A DNA stretch of 39,220 nt from NCBI GenBank assembly GCA_002449695.1, contig DJXI01000057.1:1-39220 (forward strand). Reading direction: 5' to 3'. This document shows, in pieces, positions 1 through 9,200 of this stretch. The number at the start of each line of letters is the position of its first letter. The first letter of the stretch is position 1. Source of the DNA: Verrucomicrobia bacterium UBA7008. GTDB taxonomy: Bacteria; Verrucomicrobiota; Kiritimatiellia; RFP12; UBA1067. The translations under genes were made by a program, and so were the position numbers. Under the pieces are notes generated by a model that was not told the origin of the DNA, ran no database searches, and saw nothing but the letters and a program-made list of their open reading frames with translations.

Positions 1-2
1 TG

Positions 3-1202
3 GCCTGTGCGTGCGGCGAAGATGCGGCCGATCCGTCGCCGGTGGTCGAGCCGCAGGGCGGCCCCTTTGCCGCCTCGGTCGCGGTCAGTTTCAGCAAGGA
101 CGCGGTCATATTCGAGGATGCGTACGAGAACATGCCGGGCGTGGGCGTCGGGCGGCGGTCGACGGCGTCGACGCTGACGATCCGCGCCAACGGCGGGTCG
201 AACGGCGGAACGCTGACGGCGAGCGCGACGAACCTCGGCAGGCTGCAGAAGAACGCGGGCCCGGCGTTTCCGGTCGCGGCCGTTCCGGTGCCGGCGGGGC
301 GGTCGGTGACTTATGAGATGAACTACGTCGGGCTGGAAGCGAGCGACGCGATGGACGATATCGTCGTCGCGGCGACGTTCGCCGAGAACGAGACCGGCGC
401 GACGCTCTCCAGCACCGGACGCGTGACGGTGGTCAGGGTTGAACTGGAGGCTGACAAGATCGCGCCGCAGAATCCATCTATGAATAGACATGTGTTTGGC
501 GTTTGCGAGTTGGTGCATTTGCGCCAGATGCCGGCGGCTGCCGCAATAGACTGGTCTGCTCACGGCGCCTCGCATATCATCTTTTGGAATGATTGGAAGT
601 CGTTCTACTGTCACGCACTTGCTGAATCTTCTGTCGTGAGGGCGAGTCTTGGTGGCGCGACGCTTGATATCGGGTTTGATGTCGTTGTGCCGTCCGTTGT
701 CTGTCGCGGCGCTGAATGGGACGGCGTTTCCGGGACTATGGGCAGGGCGGGGGATGTTTGCATGCGACTGGCGTTGTATGTCGAACCGCTTTATGTCTCG
801 TTTGAGGGGTTGCCGATGCAGGAGATCGTAGATGACAGCCAGAGCGGTTGTCACGATGGTTATTTTGATGATCAATCCAAGGGAGGTTCATGGTCGCACG
901 ACTATGCGAGCGGCGCAGGCGACTGGCATATCGTTTCGTCCAATGCCTACTGGTTCACGGACAATGCGGGTGTTGTTGAATATGTCCGACCTTGGCGTGA
1001 CGGGCAAAAAACATGGACCATTCCAATCGGGTGGAGTCGGCCGTGGAATCGGACGCTGGAGGCGCAAATCGTGCCCAATCCGACGACGCAGGAATTTCAG
1101 ATTGACACCGATGGAACGGTATCGGTCAGGAAGTATAACCATGAAATTCGTCGATCAGTCGACAATCATGTATGGCTTGACGGCGTTCGGGTTGACAGGT
1201 AG
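3..1202 (+). CDS. Exported/surface hypothetical protein, 5' end outside window
   Basis: The reading frame is already open at base 3 and ends at TAG 1200-1202, so the true start lies upstream. About 400 residues are visible. The first visible residues (ACACGEDAADPSP) could be the stretch after a signal or lipobox cysteine, but that is a guess. The N-terminal 130 residues look like a beta-rich Ig-like or CARDB-like domain (ending TGRVTVVRVELEAD). The rest is rich in Trp, Tyr and Cys, begins with NRHVFGVCELV, and ends with a segment of charged and aromatic residues. GC content falls visibly after about base 470, within the same frame, so the two halves may have different origins. It precedes the next gene by only 10 bases and is probably cotranscribed. 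I do not recognise the family, so no function is assigned. Confidence 0.7.
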   Translation, partial: ACACGEDAADPSPVVEPQGGPFAASVAVSFSKDAVIFEDAYENMPGVGVGRRSTASTLTIRANGGSNGGTLTASATNLGRLQKNAGPAFPVAAVPVPAGRSVTYEMNYVGLEASDAMDDIVVAATFAENETGATLSSTGRVTVVRVELEADKIAPQNPSMNRHVFGVCELVHLRQMPAAAAIDWSAHGASHIIFWNDWKSFYCHALAESSVVRASLGGATLDIGFDVVVPSVVCRGAEWDGVSGTMGRAGDVCMRLALYVEPLYVSFEGLPMQEIVDDSQSGCHDGYFDDQSKGGSWSHDYASGAGDWHIVSSNAYWFTDNAGVVEYVRPWRDGQKTWTIPIGWSRPWNRTLEAQIVPNPTTQEFQIDTDGTVSVRKYNHEIRRSVDNHVWLDGVRVDR

Positions 1203-1206
1203 GAGG
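1201..1206 (+). promoter_or_regulatory. Ribosome binding site fixing the 1213 start
   Basis: AGGAGG lies 6 bases before the ATG at 1213 and overlaps the stop codon of the upstream gene. It selects 1213 over in-frame upstream codons that would run through the previous gene. Confidence 0.75.
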
Positions 1207-1212
1207 TCGCAA

Positions 1213-1938
1213 ATGAAAAAGAAGGTCATTCGAGCGGGGGCTATAATCGGCGCGGCGCTGGCAGTGGGGGGCGTGTTGTGCGTCATGCTGTGTGACGGCA
1301 AAGGTTCGCGCTACCGGGCCGAATGCCGGTTTGTCGACTATCCATCAGACGAGATTCCGACGAACGCGGTAGGCGAAGTCCGTCAGCCGCCGGACTTTTC
1401 CGGTGGACATCTTGAGTCTGCAAGGATATTGATCGAACAGGTTCGCGCCAGTCAGTTCTACACCAACATTGTTGCGGCGTACAGACGACGGCACCCCGGC
1501 TCCCGACAGGCTGAAGCCGACCTCTGCGCAATCGCGTCTCGCGCTGAAATCACGCTGGTGGGGCACCCCATCCCCGTCTTTGCCGTATCCGCAACGGCAG
1601 ACGACGCGCGTCTTGCAAAAGATATGGCAGAGGCGTATCGTGAGGCGGTCCGGCAATTGAAGGAGAGCGAGTCGACGGGTCGTCTGCAACAGGCCGCGCG
1701 GCAGATCGACCAGAACGTGGAGCGGCTGCGGCGCAGCGTCAGCCAGCTGGAGGACGCGATTGCCGTTGCGACGGCGCCGGAAGAAAAGGAGGCGCTGCAG
1801 CGCGAAATGCGTTTGCAGACGCGCCGACTCGCGGAGCTTGCAGAGGAAGGTCGAAAAGCGGAAGAGGCTGCGTCCGTACGTTCTGCATCCGGCATTCATC
1901 CGGTGGGCGAGGTGATTTGTACGCGGGTGAGTCCTTGA
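1213..1938 (+). CDS. Wzz/chain-length-determinant-like membrane protein with coiled coil
   Basis: A protein of 241 residues. The start follows a consensus AGGAGG. Residues 1-30 are a basic stretch followed by one membrane segment (GAIIGAALAVGGVLCVML). A mixed alpha/beta region follows with the phrase PVFAVSATADDARLAKDMA, which resembles the segment of Wzz/GumC polysaccharide co-polymerases where residues such as DP-LA precede the coiled coil. Residues 145-215 form a strongly predicted coiled coil rich in Glu, Arg, Gln and Leu. No second membrane segment is seen at the C-terminus, where classical Wzz proteins have one. No polysaccharide genes are visible nearby, so the role is a resemblance only. 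Its stop overlaps the next start (TGATG), implying coupled translation. Confidence 0.5.
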   Translation: MKKKVIRAGAIIGAALAVGGVLCVMLCDGKGSRYRAECRFVDYPSDEIPTNAVGEVRQPPDFSGGHLESARILIEQVRASQFYTNIVAAYRRRHPGSRQAEADLCAIASRAEITLVGHPIPVFAVSATADDARLAKDMAEAYREAVRQLKESESTGRLQQAARQIDQNVERLRRSVSQLEDAIAVATAPEEKEALQREMRLQTRRLAELAEEGRKAEEAASVRSASGIHPVGEVICTRVSP

Positions 1939-2204
1939 TGATATCGGCGCGTGAAGTGATGAACAAGTTGATGGCAGTTTTGGCACTGCTGATGTGCATG
2001 TGCGCGTTCGCCGCAAAGGGGACGCGCAACCCGTCGGGGAGTGAGCGGAACGGCACGATCAACGACCAGCTTCCCGACTGCCGCTACAGTACCAACCGGC
2101 TGGAGGTGATGCGCTCGGTTCTCGCGCACGGCCCCAAGGCGAACCAGTACGACTACGTCACCAACGCCATCCACGAAATCGAGGCGCACCTGCCGCCGGA
2201 GTGA
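1938..2204 (+). CDS. Small secreted hypothetical protein
   Basis: An 88-residue protein. ATG 1938 overlaps the preceding TGA by one base, favouring termination-reinitiation. An internal ATG at 1959 would give an equally good Sec signal peptide (MNKLMAVLALLMCMCAFA). The mature part is only about 65 residues, polar, with the C-terminal helix-like stretch NAIHEIEAHLPPE. I recognise no domain. Position and overlap place it in one unit with the two preceding genes. Confidence 0.55.
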   Translation: MISAREVMNKLMAVLALLMCMCAFAAKGTRNPSGSERNGTINDQLPDCRYSTNRLEVMRSVLAHGPKANQYDYVTNAIHEIEAHLPPE

Positions 2205-2244
2205 ACGCGGGGCATTTTGATGCCGATGAACGCGGCGGCAGAAT

Positions 2245-2277
2245 TCTTCCGCAGATCTGCTCGGCGACAGCGGAAGA
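2245..2277. repeat. Hairpin between convergent genes
   Basis: TCTTCCGC (2245-2252) and GCGGAAGA (2270-2277) form an 8-bp stem with a 17-base loop. It sits in the 107-base gap between convergent genes. There is no T tract on either side, so it may be a weak bidirectional terminator or nothing. Confidence 0.3.
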
Positions 2278-2311
2278 GGGCCGGTAAACCGCACATCGCA
2301 CCCCGCGCCCG

Positions 2312-3757
2312 CTAAAGCGCGACGGGATCCGACGCGAGCACGCGGCCGGCGTTGCCGAACGAATCGGCGGCGCGGACGCGAAAGCGCACCTTCGGATTCA
2401 GCCACTTCGCCTTCCGCGTGCCGAGCTCGTCCAGCGAAAAGACGCAGCGCACCGTTCCGACCTCGCGCGCCGGCGTCAGAAAGTACGTCGGCGAATACAC
2501 GCGCTTCGACCGGGCGATCCGCCGCGCGCCGCTTTCCTCGACTTCCGCCGCGACCTCGTAGTCGTAGGCGCGCGGCCGTCCGTCCCCGGCCGTCGCCGCC
2601 GGGAACGACACCTCGATCTGCCGGACCGCACGCCCTTTCCTGTCCTGCCCGTCGAAGGGGCCCCTGACGACGACCTTCGCGCCGGCCGGAAATTCCGGCG
2701 GCACGGCGGAGGCGCCGCGCGCGGCAAAGTCGAACGGCTTCGGTTCCGTCGCCGGCAGCGGAATCACCCAGTCCGGGCCGAGGTCGCCGTCGTTGACGAT
2801 GTCACGCCGCCGCACGACGACGCGACCGGAATAGACCGAGACGAGCAGCCCCTCCTTGCCGCTGAAGCGGTCCACGAGCGCCATCTGCCGCAGGTCGTCC
2901 AGCGCGGACGGGCCCGCGTTCTCGCGCCCGTAGACCGGGTCGATGTACCTGAGCGACGCGGTGCCGATGGACGTGAACGCGCCCTGCCAGATCGCGCGCT
3001 CGTCGACGAGCGGATGGTGGGAGTGGCCGGAGAACGCGATGGCGTTCGGAAACGGCGACAGCGCCCGCGTCGCGAAGCCGTCGTCCTGTCCCCACGCCCA
3101 GTCGCCGTGGCACGTCCCCTTCGGATGCGGATGCTGGATGTAGAAGAACGGCCGGTCGCCGCGCAGGTCGGCGGCGTGCTCCTTCAGGTACGGCTCGATG
3201 GACGGCACGCCCTTCCATCCGTCCCAGTGCGCGCCGATGAAGGTGTAGCCCCTGACCGTCTTCTTCCAGATCGGCGCATACGGTTCGCCGAACGCGCGCT
3301 CCCACGCCGCGGCGCGATCCGTCGCGATGAGCGCGTCCGGCGGCGGCGTCAGCTTGGAATACCTGAAGCCCTCGATGTCGTGGTTGCCGTAGATGAACAG
3401 CTTCTCGACGGGACGTCCGTCGAGTCCCCTGCCGTCCGGGAACACGCGGTTCCAGGCGTCGGCCACGCACTGAAGCTGCGAGACGAGTCCGTGGTCGGCC
3501 ATGTCGCCGGCGATCACGACGCCGTCCGCGCCCTGGTCGCGGAACCATGTGAACGCCTTGACGAGGGCCTCCGTCCCGTACAGCCCCGCCGCCTCCCGCA
3601 CATGAACGTCGCTCACGACGCCGAAGCGAAGGTCCGGCGTCGCGCCCGCGATGTCCAGCGTGATCGGCCGCGCCGCGCCCGTCGCGGCGAACACCCGCCA
3701 CGGACGCACCGCCGCGAACGCCGCCGCACCGCAAAGGAAACTCTTTCGTGTCATCAT
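2312..3757 (-). CDS. Exported calcineurin-like metallophosphoesterase
   Basis: A 481-residue protein. The N-terminus MMTRKSFLCGAAAFAAV is a Tat-like signal with Arg-Lys instead of Arg-Arg. The calcineurin-like motifs appear in order: GVVSDVHV (D-x-H, about residue 47), GDMADHG (about 83), GNHD (about 127), a mid-domain GAHWDGW, and SGHSHHP (G-H-x-H, about 235). These ligate two metals, and the family hydrolyses phosphate mono- or diesters; the substrate here is unknown. Residues 330-481 form a C-terminal beta-sandwich-like region. ATG at 3757 and ATG at 3754 are both possible; GGGAGG fits the first. Its start overlaps the symporter stop by four bases (ATGA), so it is the last gene of a three-gene operon. 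Confidence 0.85.
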   Translation of the reverse strand: MMTRKSFLCGAAAFAAVRPWRVFAATGAARPITLDIAGATPDLRFGVVSDVHVREAAGLYGTEALVKAFTWFRDQGADGVVIAGDMADHGLVSQLQCVADAWNRVFPDGRGLDGRPVEKLFIYGNHDIEGFRYSKLTPPPDALIATDRAAAWERAFGEPYAPIWKKTVRGYTFIGAHWDGWKGVPSIEPYLKEHAADLRGDRPFFYIQHPHPKGTCHGDWAWGQDDGFATRALSPFPNAIAFSGHSHHPLVDERAIWQGAFTSIGTASLRYIDPVYGRENAGPSALDDLRQMALVDRFSGKEGLLVSVYSGRVVVRRRDIVNDGDLGPDWVIPLPATEPKPFDFAARGASAVPPEFPAGAKVVVRGPFDGQDRKGRAVRQIEVSFPAATAGDGRPRAYDYEVAAEVEESGARRIARSKRVYSPTYFLTPAREVGTVRCVFSLDELGTRKAKWLNPKVRFRVRAADSFGNAGRVLASDPVAL

Positions 3758-4938
3758 GCCGCCCTCCCTGCCTGTCTGCCGCTCTTCCGGTAGAACCTGT
3801 CCGCGATGAGCGCGATCGCGCCGTCGCCCGTGAGGTTGCACGCCGTGCCGACACCGTCGATCGACAGATACGCGGCCATCAGCAGCGCATACGTTTCGGG
3901 CGCAAGGCCCAGCACGGACTCCGCGATCGGCGCGGCGGCGAGCACCATCCCGCCGGGAACGCCCGGCGCGGCGACGGCGAGGACGCTCAGGAGAAGAACG
4001 TACTCCGCGAACGGGCCCGCGCGGAGCGCGCCGCCGGACAGCAGGAGGAACCCGGCGCTGAACACCGTGATCTTCACCAGGCTCCCCGCCAGATGGATGT
4101 TCGCACAGAGCGGCACGACAAGATTCGCCGTCTCGTCGCCCACGCCGTTCGCCTTCACCTGCCGGAGCGTCACCGGAATCGTCGCCGCCGAGGAGCAGCA
4201 GCCGAGCCCCGTGAAATAGGCGGGGAGCATCGTCCAGAGGGCCCTGAACGGATTTTTCCGCGCGATCGCCCCGGCCAGACAATACTGCATCAGCAGCACC
4301 AGCCACGTCGCGGCGAGCGCCGTCAAGACGATCCTGAGCGCCGGACCGCACATCTGCGCAAGCGCGCCGCGCGCCGTGAGATCCGCAACAACCGTCAGGA
4401 TGTAGAGCGGCAGCAGCGGCACGACCGTCTTCGCGATCGCGACGGACACGACGCGCCGGATCTCGCCGAACGCGCGCGCCAAGGCGGGGCATTCGACGGA
4501 CGCCATCGCCAGACCGAAGACGAACGCGACCGCCATCGCCGTCACGACGTCCACGACCGGCGGAATCCGGAGCGTGAAGAAGGCGGGAAAGGACTGCACC
4601 GCCCCGGACGCGGCGAGCGAGCCGGAGACGAGGTGCGGCAGAACGGCATCGGCGAGGCAGAACCCGAACGCACCGGCCAGAATCGTCGAGGCGTAGGCGA
4701 GCGCGATGGTCGCGAGCAGCATGCGCCCTGCGCTTCGTCCGGCCTCGGCGATCGCCGGCGTGACAAGCCCGACGATGATGAGCGGGACGATGAACTTGAC
4801 GAACTGCGCGAACGTCCCGCCGAACGAATTGAGCGCGCGGATGACGCACGCGGGCGCGCAGGCGCCGACGAGCGCCCCGACGGCCATCGCCAGAACCAGC
4901 TTCGCGAGCGGCGCGGTGCGCAGCGCTTTCCAGGTCAT
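3754..4938 (-). CDS. Dicarboxylate/amino acid:cation symporter (DAACS, SLC1 family)
   Basis: A 394-residue polytopic inner-membrane protein, close to the usual 400-430 of the DctA/GltP family. The serine-rich re-entrant loop is visible as GLGCCSSAATIPVTL, hairpin 2 as AAPGVPGGMV, and the TM8 binding motif as DGVGTACNLTGD. The TM7 motif, normally NMDGT, reads NIHLAGS, so the cation site that uses the Asp of that motif is altered; the substrate cannot be read from this. It probably imports an acidic amino acid or dicarboxylate with sodium or protons. The start overlaps the upstream MBL gene stop by four bases (4935-4938), and the stop overlaps the downstream metallophosphoesterase start by four. 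Confidence 0.85.
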   Translation of the reverse strand: MTWKALRTAPLAKLVLAMAVGALVGACAPACVIRALNSFGGTFAQFVKFIVPLIIVGLVTPAIAEAGRSAGRMLLATIALAYASTILAGAFGFCLADAVLPHLVSGSLAASGAVQSFPAFFTLRIPPVVDVVTAMAVAFVFGLAMASVECPALARAFGEIRRVVSVAIAKTVVPLLPLYILTVVADLTARGALAQMCGPALRIVLTALAATWLVLLMQYCLAGAIARKNPFRALWTMLPAYFTGLGCCSSAATIPVTLRQVKANGVGDETANLVVPLCANIHLAGSLVKITVFSAGFLLLSGGALRAGPFAEYVLLLSVLAVAAPGVPGGMVLAAAPIAESVLGLAPETYALLMAAYLSIDGVGTACNLTGDGAIALIADRFYRKSGRQAGRAA

Positions 4939-6233
4939 GCCGGCAATCCGATCCTGCGCACGACACGCATCGACTCGTCGCGCGCGTCAATGAGATAGAG
5001 CGTGCATTCGCCGCCGCCGGGCGCGACCTTGACGGCGACATGCACGCCGTGCCGCGTCTCCGCCGGAATATTCTTGACGAACGGCTGCCCGGCGAACTTT
5101 TCGGCGTTCTTCGCCGTCAGCAGCGTCGGGACTACGACCGGGTCGCGCCCTTCGTGAATCTCGCGCGAGGTCAGACGCGCGAGCGTTTCCCCGGACGACA
5201 GCTGCCACGGATCCCAGACGCACGCCACATACGCCTTTGCACGGACGGCGCGGACGAAACCTTCGTCCATTGCGTCCGGGCAGCCGTGATGGTTCATCTT
5301 GCACACCGTCACCGGCCCGGCGAGATTCCCGATCACCGCCTCGTAGTCCACCTCCGTCCCGTCCGCGCGCTTCAGCCGCCCGCTGACATCGCCGCCGGCG
5401 TAATAGGCGAACCGGCCGTAGCGAATGACAAAAGCGGAAGAGAGTGTGTTCTGGTTGACCCTGCCGTCTTTCGCCGTAGCCGCATGCTCTGCGGCGAAAT
5501 CGCACCGCCCTTCCGCTCCGTCCCAGGCAACGCCGTTCGCGCAAAGGTTGCGTATCGAAAACACGCCTTTGTACTTTTCCGGAGCGCGCAGGAGCGCGAT
5601 CTGGTCGAGCGCGCCGACGCGGAAAGGCTCGACGGCAAGTTCCTTCGGCTTCTCGACTTCCAGCCACCGCCTGACGAGCTCGACCGACATCCTGTCGTGC
5701 GAGTTGTACGCGCCCCACGCCGGATACTGGTGGTCGAGATAGCGCCTGAAGGAAAACTCCCGCGCCACGCACCGGAAGCCGTTCGCCCTCAAGCCGTCGC
5801 CGAAATCGCGAAAGCGCCAGCCCGCCTTGGGCGACGGCTTCTGGCCGATATCCATCGAGCCGATATGATCGGTGTGCCAGTGGCTGAAGATCAGGTAGTC
5901 GATCGTCTTCTCCGGCCAGACGCGCGAAATATAGCGGGCGACCCATTCGCCGCCCAATCTTTCGGCGGACGGCAGAAACGGTATTTCACCGACATACTTC
6001 GGCCGGTAGAAATCCCCCGTGTCGTTCAGGATGGTCGTGCCGTCCGGAAGGATGTAGAAGCAGTTCTCCCCGCATCCCGTATGGATGAAATGCAGTTCAA
6101 GTTCGCCCGCCCGCCATCGGGGGAACGTGTCGGACGGGAGCGCGGCACTCCCGGCGAAGCGCGGCAGAAGCGCCGCGCCCGCCGCCGCCAGCGATCCGCC
6201 GATGAAACTCCTTCGTGAAACCATATCTGCCAT
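4935..6233 (-). CDS. Tat-exported metallo-beta-lactamase-fold hydrolase
   Basis: A 432-residue protein. SRRSFIGGSLAAAGAALL is a clear Tat signal, so it is probably exported folded with its metals. The MBL motif H-x-H-x-D-H is FSHWHTDHIG at about residue 120. A later KMNHHGCPDA and a VWDPW near the C-terminus supply further likely ligands. The arrangement resembles ComEC-like or phosphonate-type MBL domains rather than true lactamases. The start is ATG 6233, preceded by AAGGGGG; GTG 6236 and ATG 6224 are alternatives. It is first in an operon with the symporter and metallophosphoesterase, all overlapping by ATGA. Two exported hydrolases sandwiching an importer suggest extracellular processing of a phosphorylated or esterified nutrient (inference). 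Confidence 0.8.
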   Translation of the reverse strand: MADMVSRRSFIGGSLAAAGAALLPRFAGSAALPSDTFPRWRAGELELHFIHTGCGENCFYILPDGTTILNDTGDFYRPKYVGEIPFLPSAERLGGEWVARYISRVWPEKTIDYLIFSHWHTDHIGSMDIGQKPSPKAGWRFRDFGDGLRANGFRCVAREFSFRRYLDHQYPAWGAYNSHDRMSVELVRRWLEVEKPKELAVEPFRVGALDQIALLRAPEKYKGVFSIRNLCANGVAWDGAEGRCDFAAEHAATAKDGRVNQNTLSSAFVIRYGRFAYYAGGDVSGRLKRADGTEVDYEAVIGNLAGPVTVCKMNHHGCPDAMDEGFVRAVRAKAYVACVWDPWQLSSGETLARLTSREIHEGRDPVVVPTLLTAKNAEKFAGQPFVKNIPAETRHGVHVAVKVAPGGGECTLYLIDARDESMRVVRRIGLPA

Positions 6234-6262
6234 CACTTGCCCCCTTAACCAGATGTCCTTGA

Positions 6263-6292
6263 ATTATATCACATCTGTTCTGTCAGAGGCAA
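6263..6292 (-). promoter_or_regulatory. Sigma-70 promoter of the MBL-symporter-phosphoesterase operon
   Basis: Read on the minus strand: -35 TTGCCT (6287-6292), 18-bp spacer, perfect -10 TATAAT (6263-6268). The -10 is about 30 bases before the ATG at 6233, leaving room for the AAGGGGG ribosome site. Confidence 0.7.
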
Positions 6293-6294
6293 CG

Positions 6295-9200
6295 TCAGCG
6301 CAAGATGAGGATCAGGCCGGGACGCAGACCGCGCCACGTCAGGCGGATCGTCTTGCCCCAGTCGGGAGAATTCGCGTCATAGGTGTAATCCGTGCCGTCA
6401 TGCCAGCCCCTATTCTTCCACACGCCGTCCACCAGTTCCTCGGTCGTGTAGCAGACAACCTTCTTTGTCTCGCCCTTCTCAACGACGGTCTCGGGGGCCG
6501 TGAATGTATAGTCGCCTTCCACCTTGTAAGCCGTCTCTTCGCCGCCGATGGACACAACGACATTCGTCACAGCCAGCTTGTTGAAGTAGCGCGCCGAGTC
6601 GACGTTGCGGTTTCTAATAAGCTCCTCCTCTGTCAACACGCGGTCGTAGTAGCGGAAGTTCTTGAGCGTGCCGACCATGCCCCATGTGGCCTCGTTGCCG
6701 CGCTGTCCAAGTCCATAGCCGGTGTCGCTTCCGGTTATGACGGAGTCGAACTGGAAGCACGTGCGCTGCTTCTCGTTGGCGGAATTGTAGTCGTTTTCTG
6801 CAGGAGTGGTCGGGACGTCAACTCCCGGGAAGATTTTCGCGGTTCTGTTGTCGAAGTCCTGAATCGCCGTCGCGTAGTTGTAGTGATGACCCGGCGTCTT
6901 GAAATACATGTACCTCCCGTCGGACTGAGCGCGCCAGCACAACGCACCGGCGGCAGACCCGTTGAAGGATTCCGTTATCAGATAGAGGTTGAAATACTGA
7001 TACATGCCGCAGAAGATCGAACCGTATGTGCTGCCGGCCGTCTGCGCAGAGGCGTCCGCATCGACAAGCGTCTGCATCGTGAAGTTCCGCAAGTAGAACG
7101 AGGCATCGCCCTTAAAGCGCGGGCCACCGGCGAAGACATAACCGTCGTCGGTCCAATGGCCGGTCGTCGTCTTACCGTTCCAGTGCAGGTCGGCGTTCGC
7201 GCCGCTTCCGAGGTTCTTCCAGGTCGTCGCCTCGGAATCATGGACGCCGACGCCGGCATTGTAGAGACCGTCGTAGTTCCAGACGAGACCCGCCTGGGAG
7301 TAGTCGTCGAACGAGTAGTCGGCCGCGGTGCGGAGGCCGGAGACGGGCTTCCAGAGCCATGTAAGACGCTTCAGGCCGTCCCCCTCGGCAATCACGACGG
7401 AGTTGCCGTCGCCGGTCTGCGAGGTGGTCCAATAGTTTCCATCCTTCGTCTCGACCGTATAGCCAGCGCAGGCATAAGTTATTGTCTTTCCGTTGACCTT
7501 GATCGTCACGTTCGCAGGCGCGGTGAAGGTGTGCGAGCCGTCGAGGTCGTATTCGCCGTCCGGCTCGTTGCCTTGCAAGGCGGCGTATGTCGATTGGACG
7601 ATCACGTCTGCCTGGGCGAACTTGCCGAAGTAGCGGAAGTCGTCCACCTTGCGGTTCTGCGCCACTTCCTCGGGCGTGAGCGCGTGGTCGTATTGGCGGA
7701 AGTTTTTGATCGTGCCGACGAGCAGCTTGTCGTAGTTGTCGTTGCCGTAGCCGCCAAGGTCGTAGCCGCGTTCAAGATTGTGAGCCGTAATCGACTCAAG
7801 CTGCCGGAAACCATCGCCGGAAGTCGGAATCTCCGCGCCGGAGAAGAGCGTGAGCGTATTATCGTCGCCGTTCGCGATGGCGGTGGCGTAGTCGAAGGAG
7901 GTGCCAGTCATTTTCAGCGGGGTTCCTGTGTCTTGCGCATCGTCGCTTCGCCAGTCGAAGCGTCCCGACTTGTAGAGAATCATACTGTATTTGGCGGCCG
8001 AGAGAGAGAACACGAACGAGGCGGCTTCATTCTGATCGGCGGCGTTGACATCAAGCAACGTCTGGAGAGAGTAGTCCGTCCCGGTATCGATGCCGCCGTT
8101 CGTGTCGTCGGTTTTGACTACGCGCCAGCGGCTGTCGCCCTTGAGCGCGAAGCCGTCCGCCGTCCATGCGCCGGGGTTGCGGCCATCGACGGCATCGAGG
8201 CTGGAGGCCGTCGTCCACTCCGTGCCGCCGGCGTTGAGGAGCTGGAGGAACATGTCGTTCGGGGCTTCCGCCGAGCCGAGGTTCTTCCATGTGGTGGCGG
8301 TGGCGGAGTGCGGCGCGTTAGTTCCTTGGTTGCAGATACCGTCGTAGAAGAGGACAAGGCCGTCCCAGACGTAGTCCGAGATGTCGTAGGTGACGAGGCC
8401 GTCGGCGGCGGTCCACTGCCAGGTGAGGCGTACCCGCGACGAGGCGGTCGCGGCACAGGACAATTCACGGGCGTGGAAAGTCGCGGTGCCCCAATCGCCG
8501 GTCGTGGCATCCCATTCTTCGATGGTGTAGCCGGTGCAGAGGTATTTGGCGCCGTCCTTCGTGGCGGTGCGCGGCGCGGTGAAGGTGTAGCCGTTTTCAT
8601 CGACGGCGTAGCAGCCGGACGGCTCCGTGCCTTCCAGCCCGGCGACGGCCGTCGCGACGACGACATTGGTGACAGGCAACGGCGCGGCGCGGTCGAAGAA
8701 GCGCCGCTCGTCGACTACGCGGTTCCAGGCGACTTCCTCGTTGGAAAGCGCCTTCTGGTAGTAGCGGAAGAATTTGAACGTACCTTTGAAAGGCGATTTG
8801 CCGTCGTTGGCACCACCGAACACATAGCCGTTCTCAGTCTGGCCGCTGATTTTTGCATTCTGGCGAAAACCATCGCCGGAAGTCGGGGCCACGGTGCCGC
8901 TGAACAACACCTCGGTGTTGTCTTCGCTGTTGGCAATTGCCGTCGCATACTCGAACACAGGGCCTGGAATCGAGGCAAAACTCTTGGCCGCGACAGATTC
9001 GACGGTGCGGAAAATGAGAGTTTTGCTCGACGGTTGGATTAACAAAGCCAACTTGTCCCAGTTGCTGTTGAATATGGTGACAAAGCTCGTTGCATGCTGT
9101 GTAGAATCCGCCTCTACCAAAACCTGCATGGTGTATTTCGTGCCGGTGCTGATGCCCTTGGAGCCCCTCATGCGACTGTTGCCTTTGAAAATGAAGCCTT

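Noticed and set aside
2245..2277. Strong intrinsic terminator between the first two gene blocks
   Set aside because: The 8-bp stem lacks a T tract on either strand; kept only as a hairpin of uncertain role.
6085..9042. Long plus-strand open frame opposite the 1079-residue surface protein
   Set aside because: It is the antisense shadow of a gene with clear signal peptide, modules and ribosome site; its residues are Val/Arg/Ala-rich without motifs.
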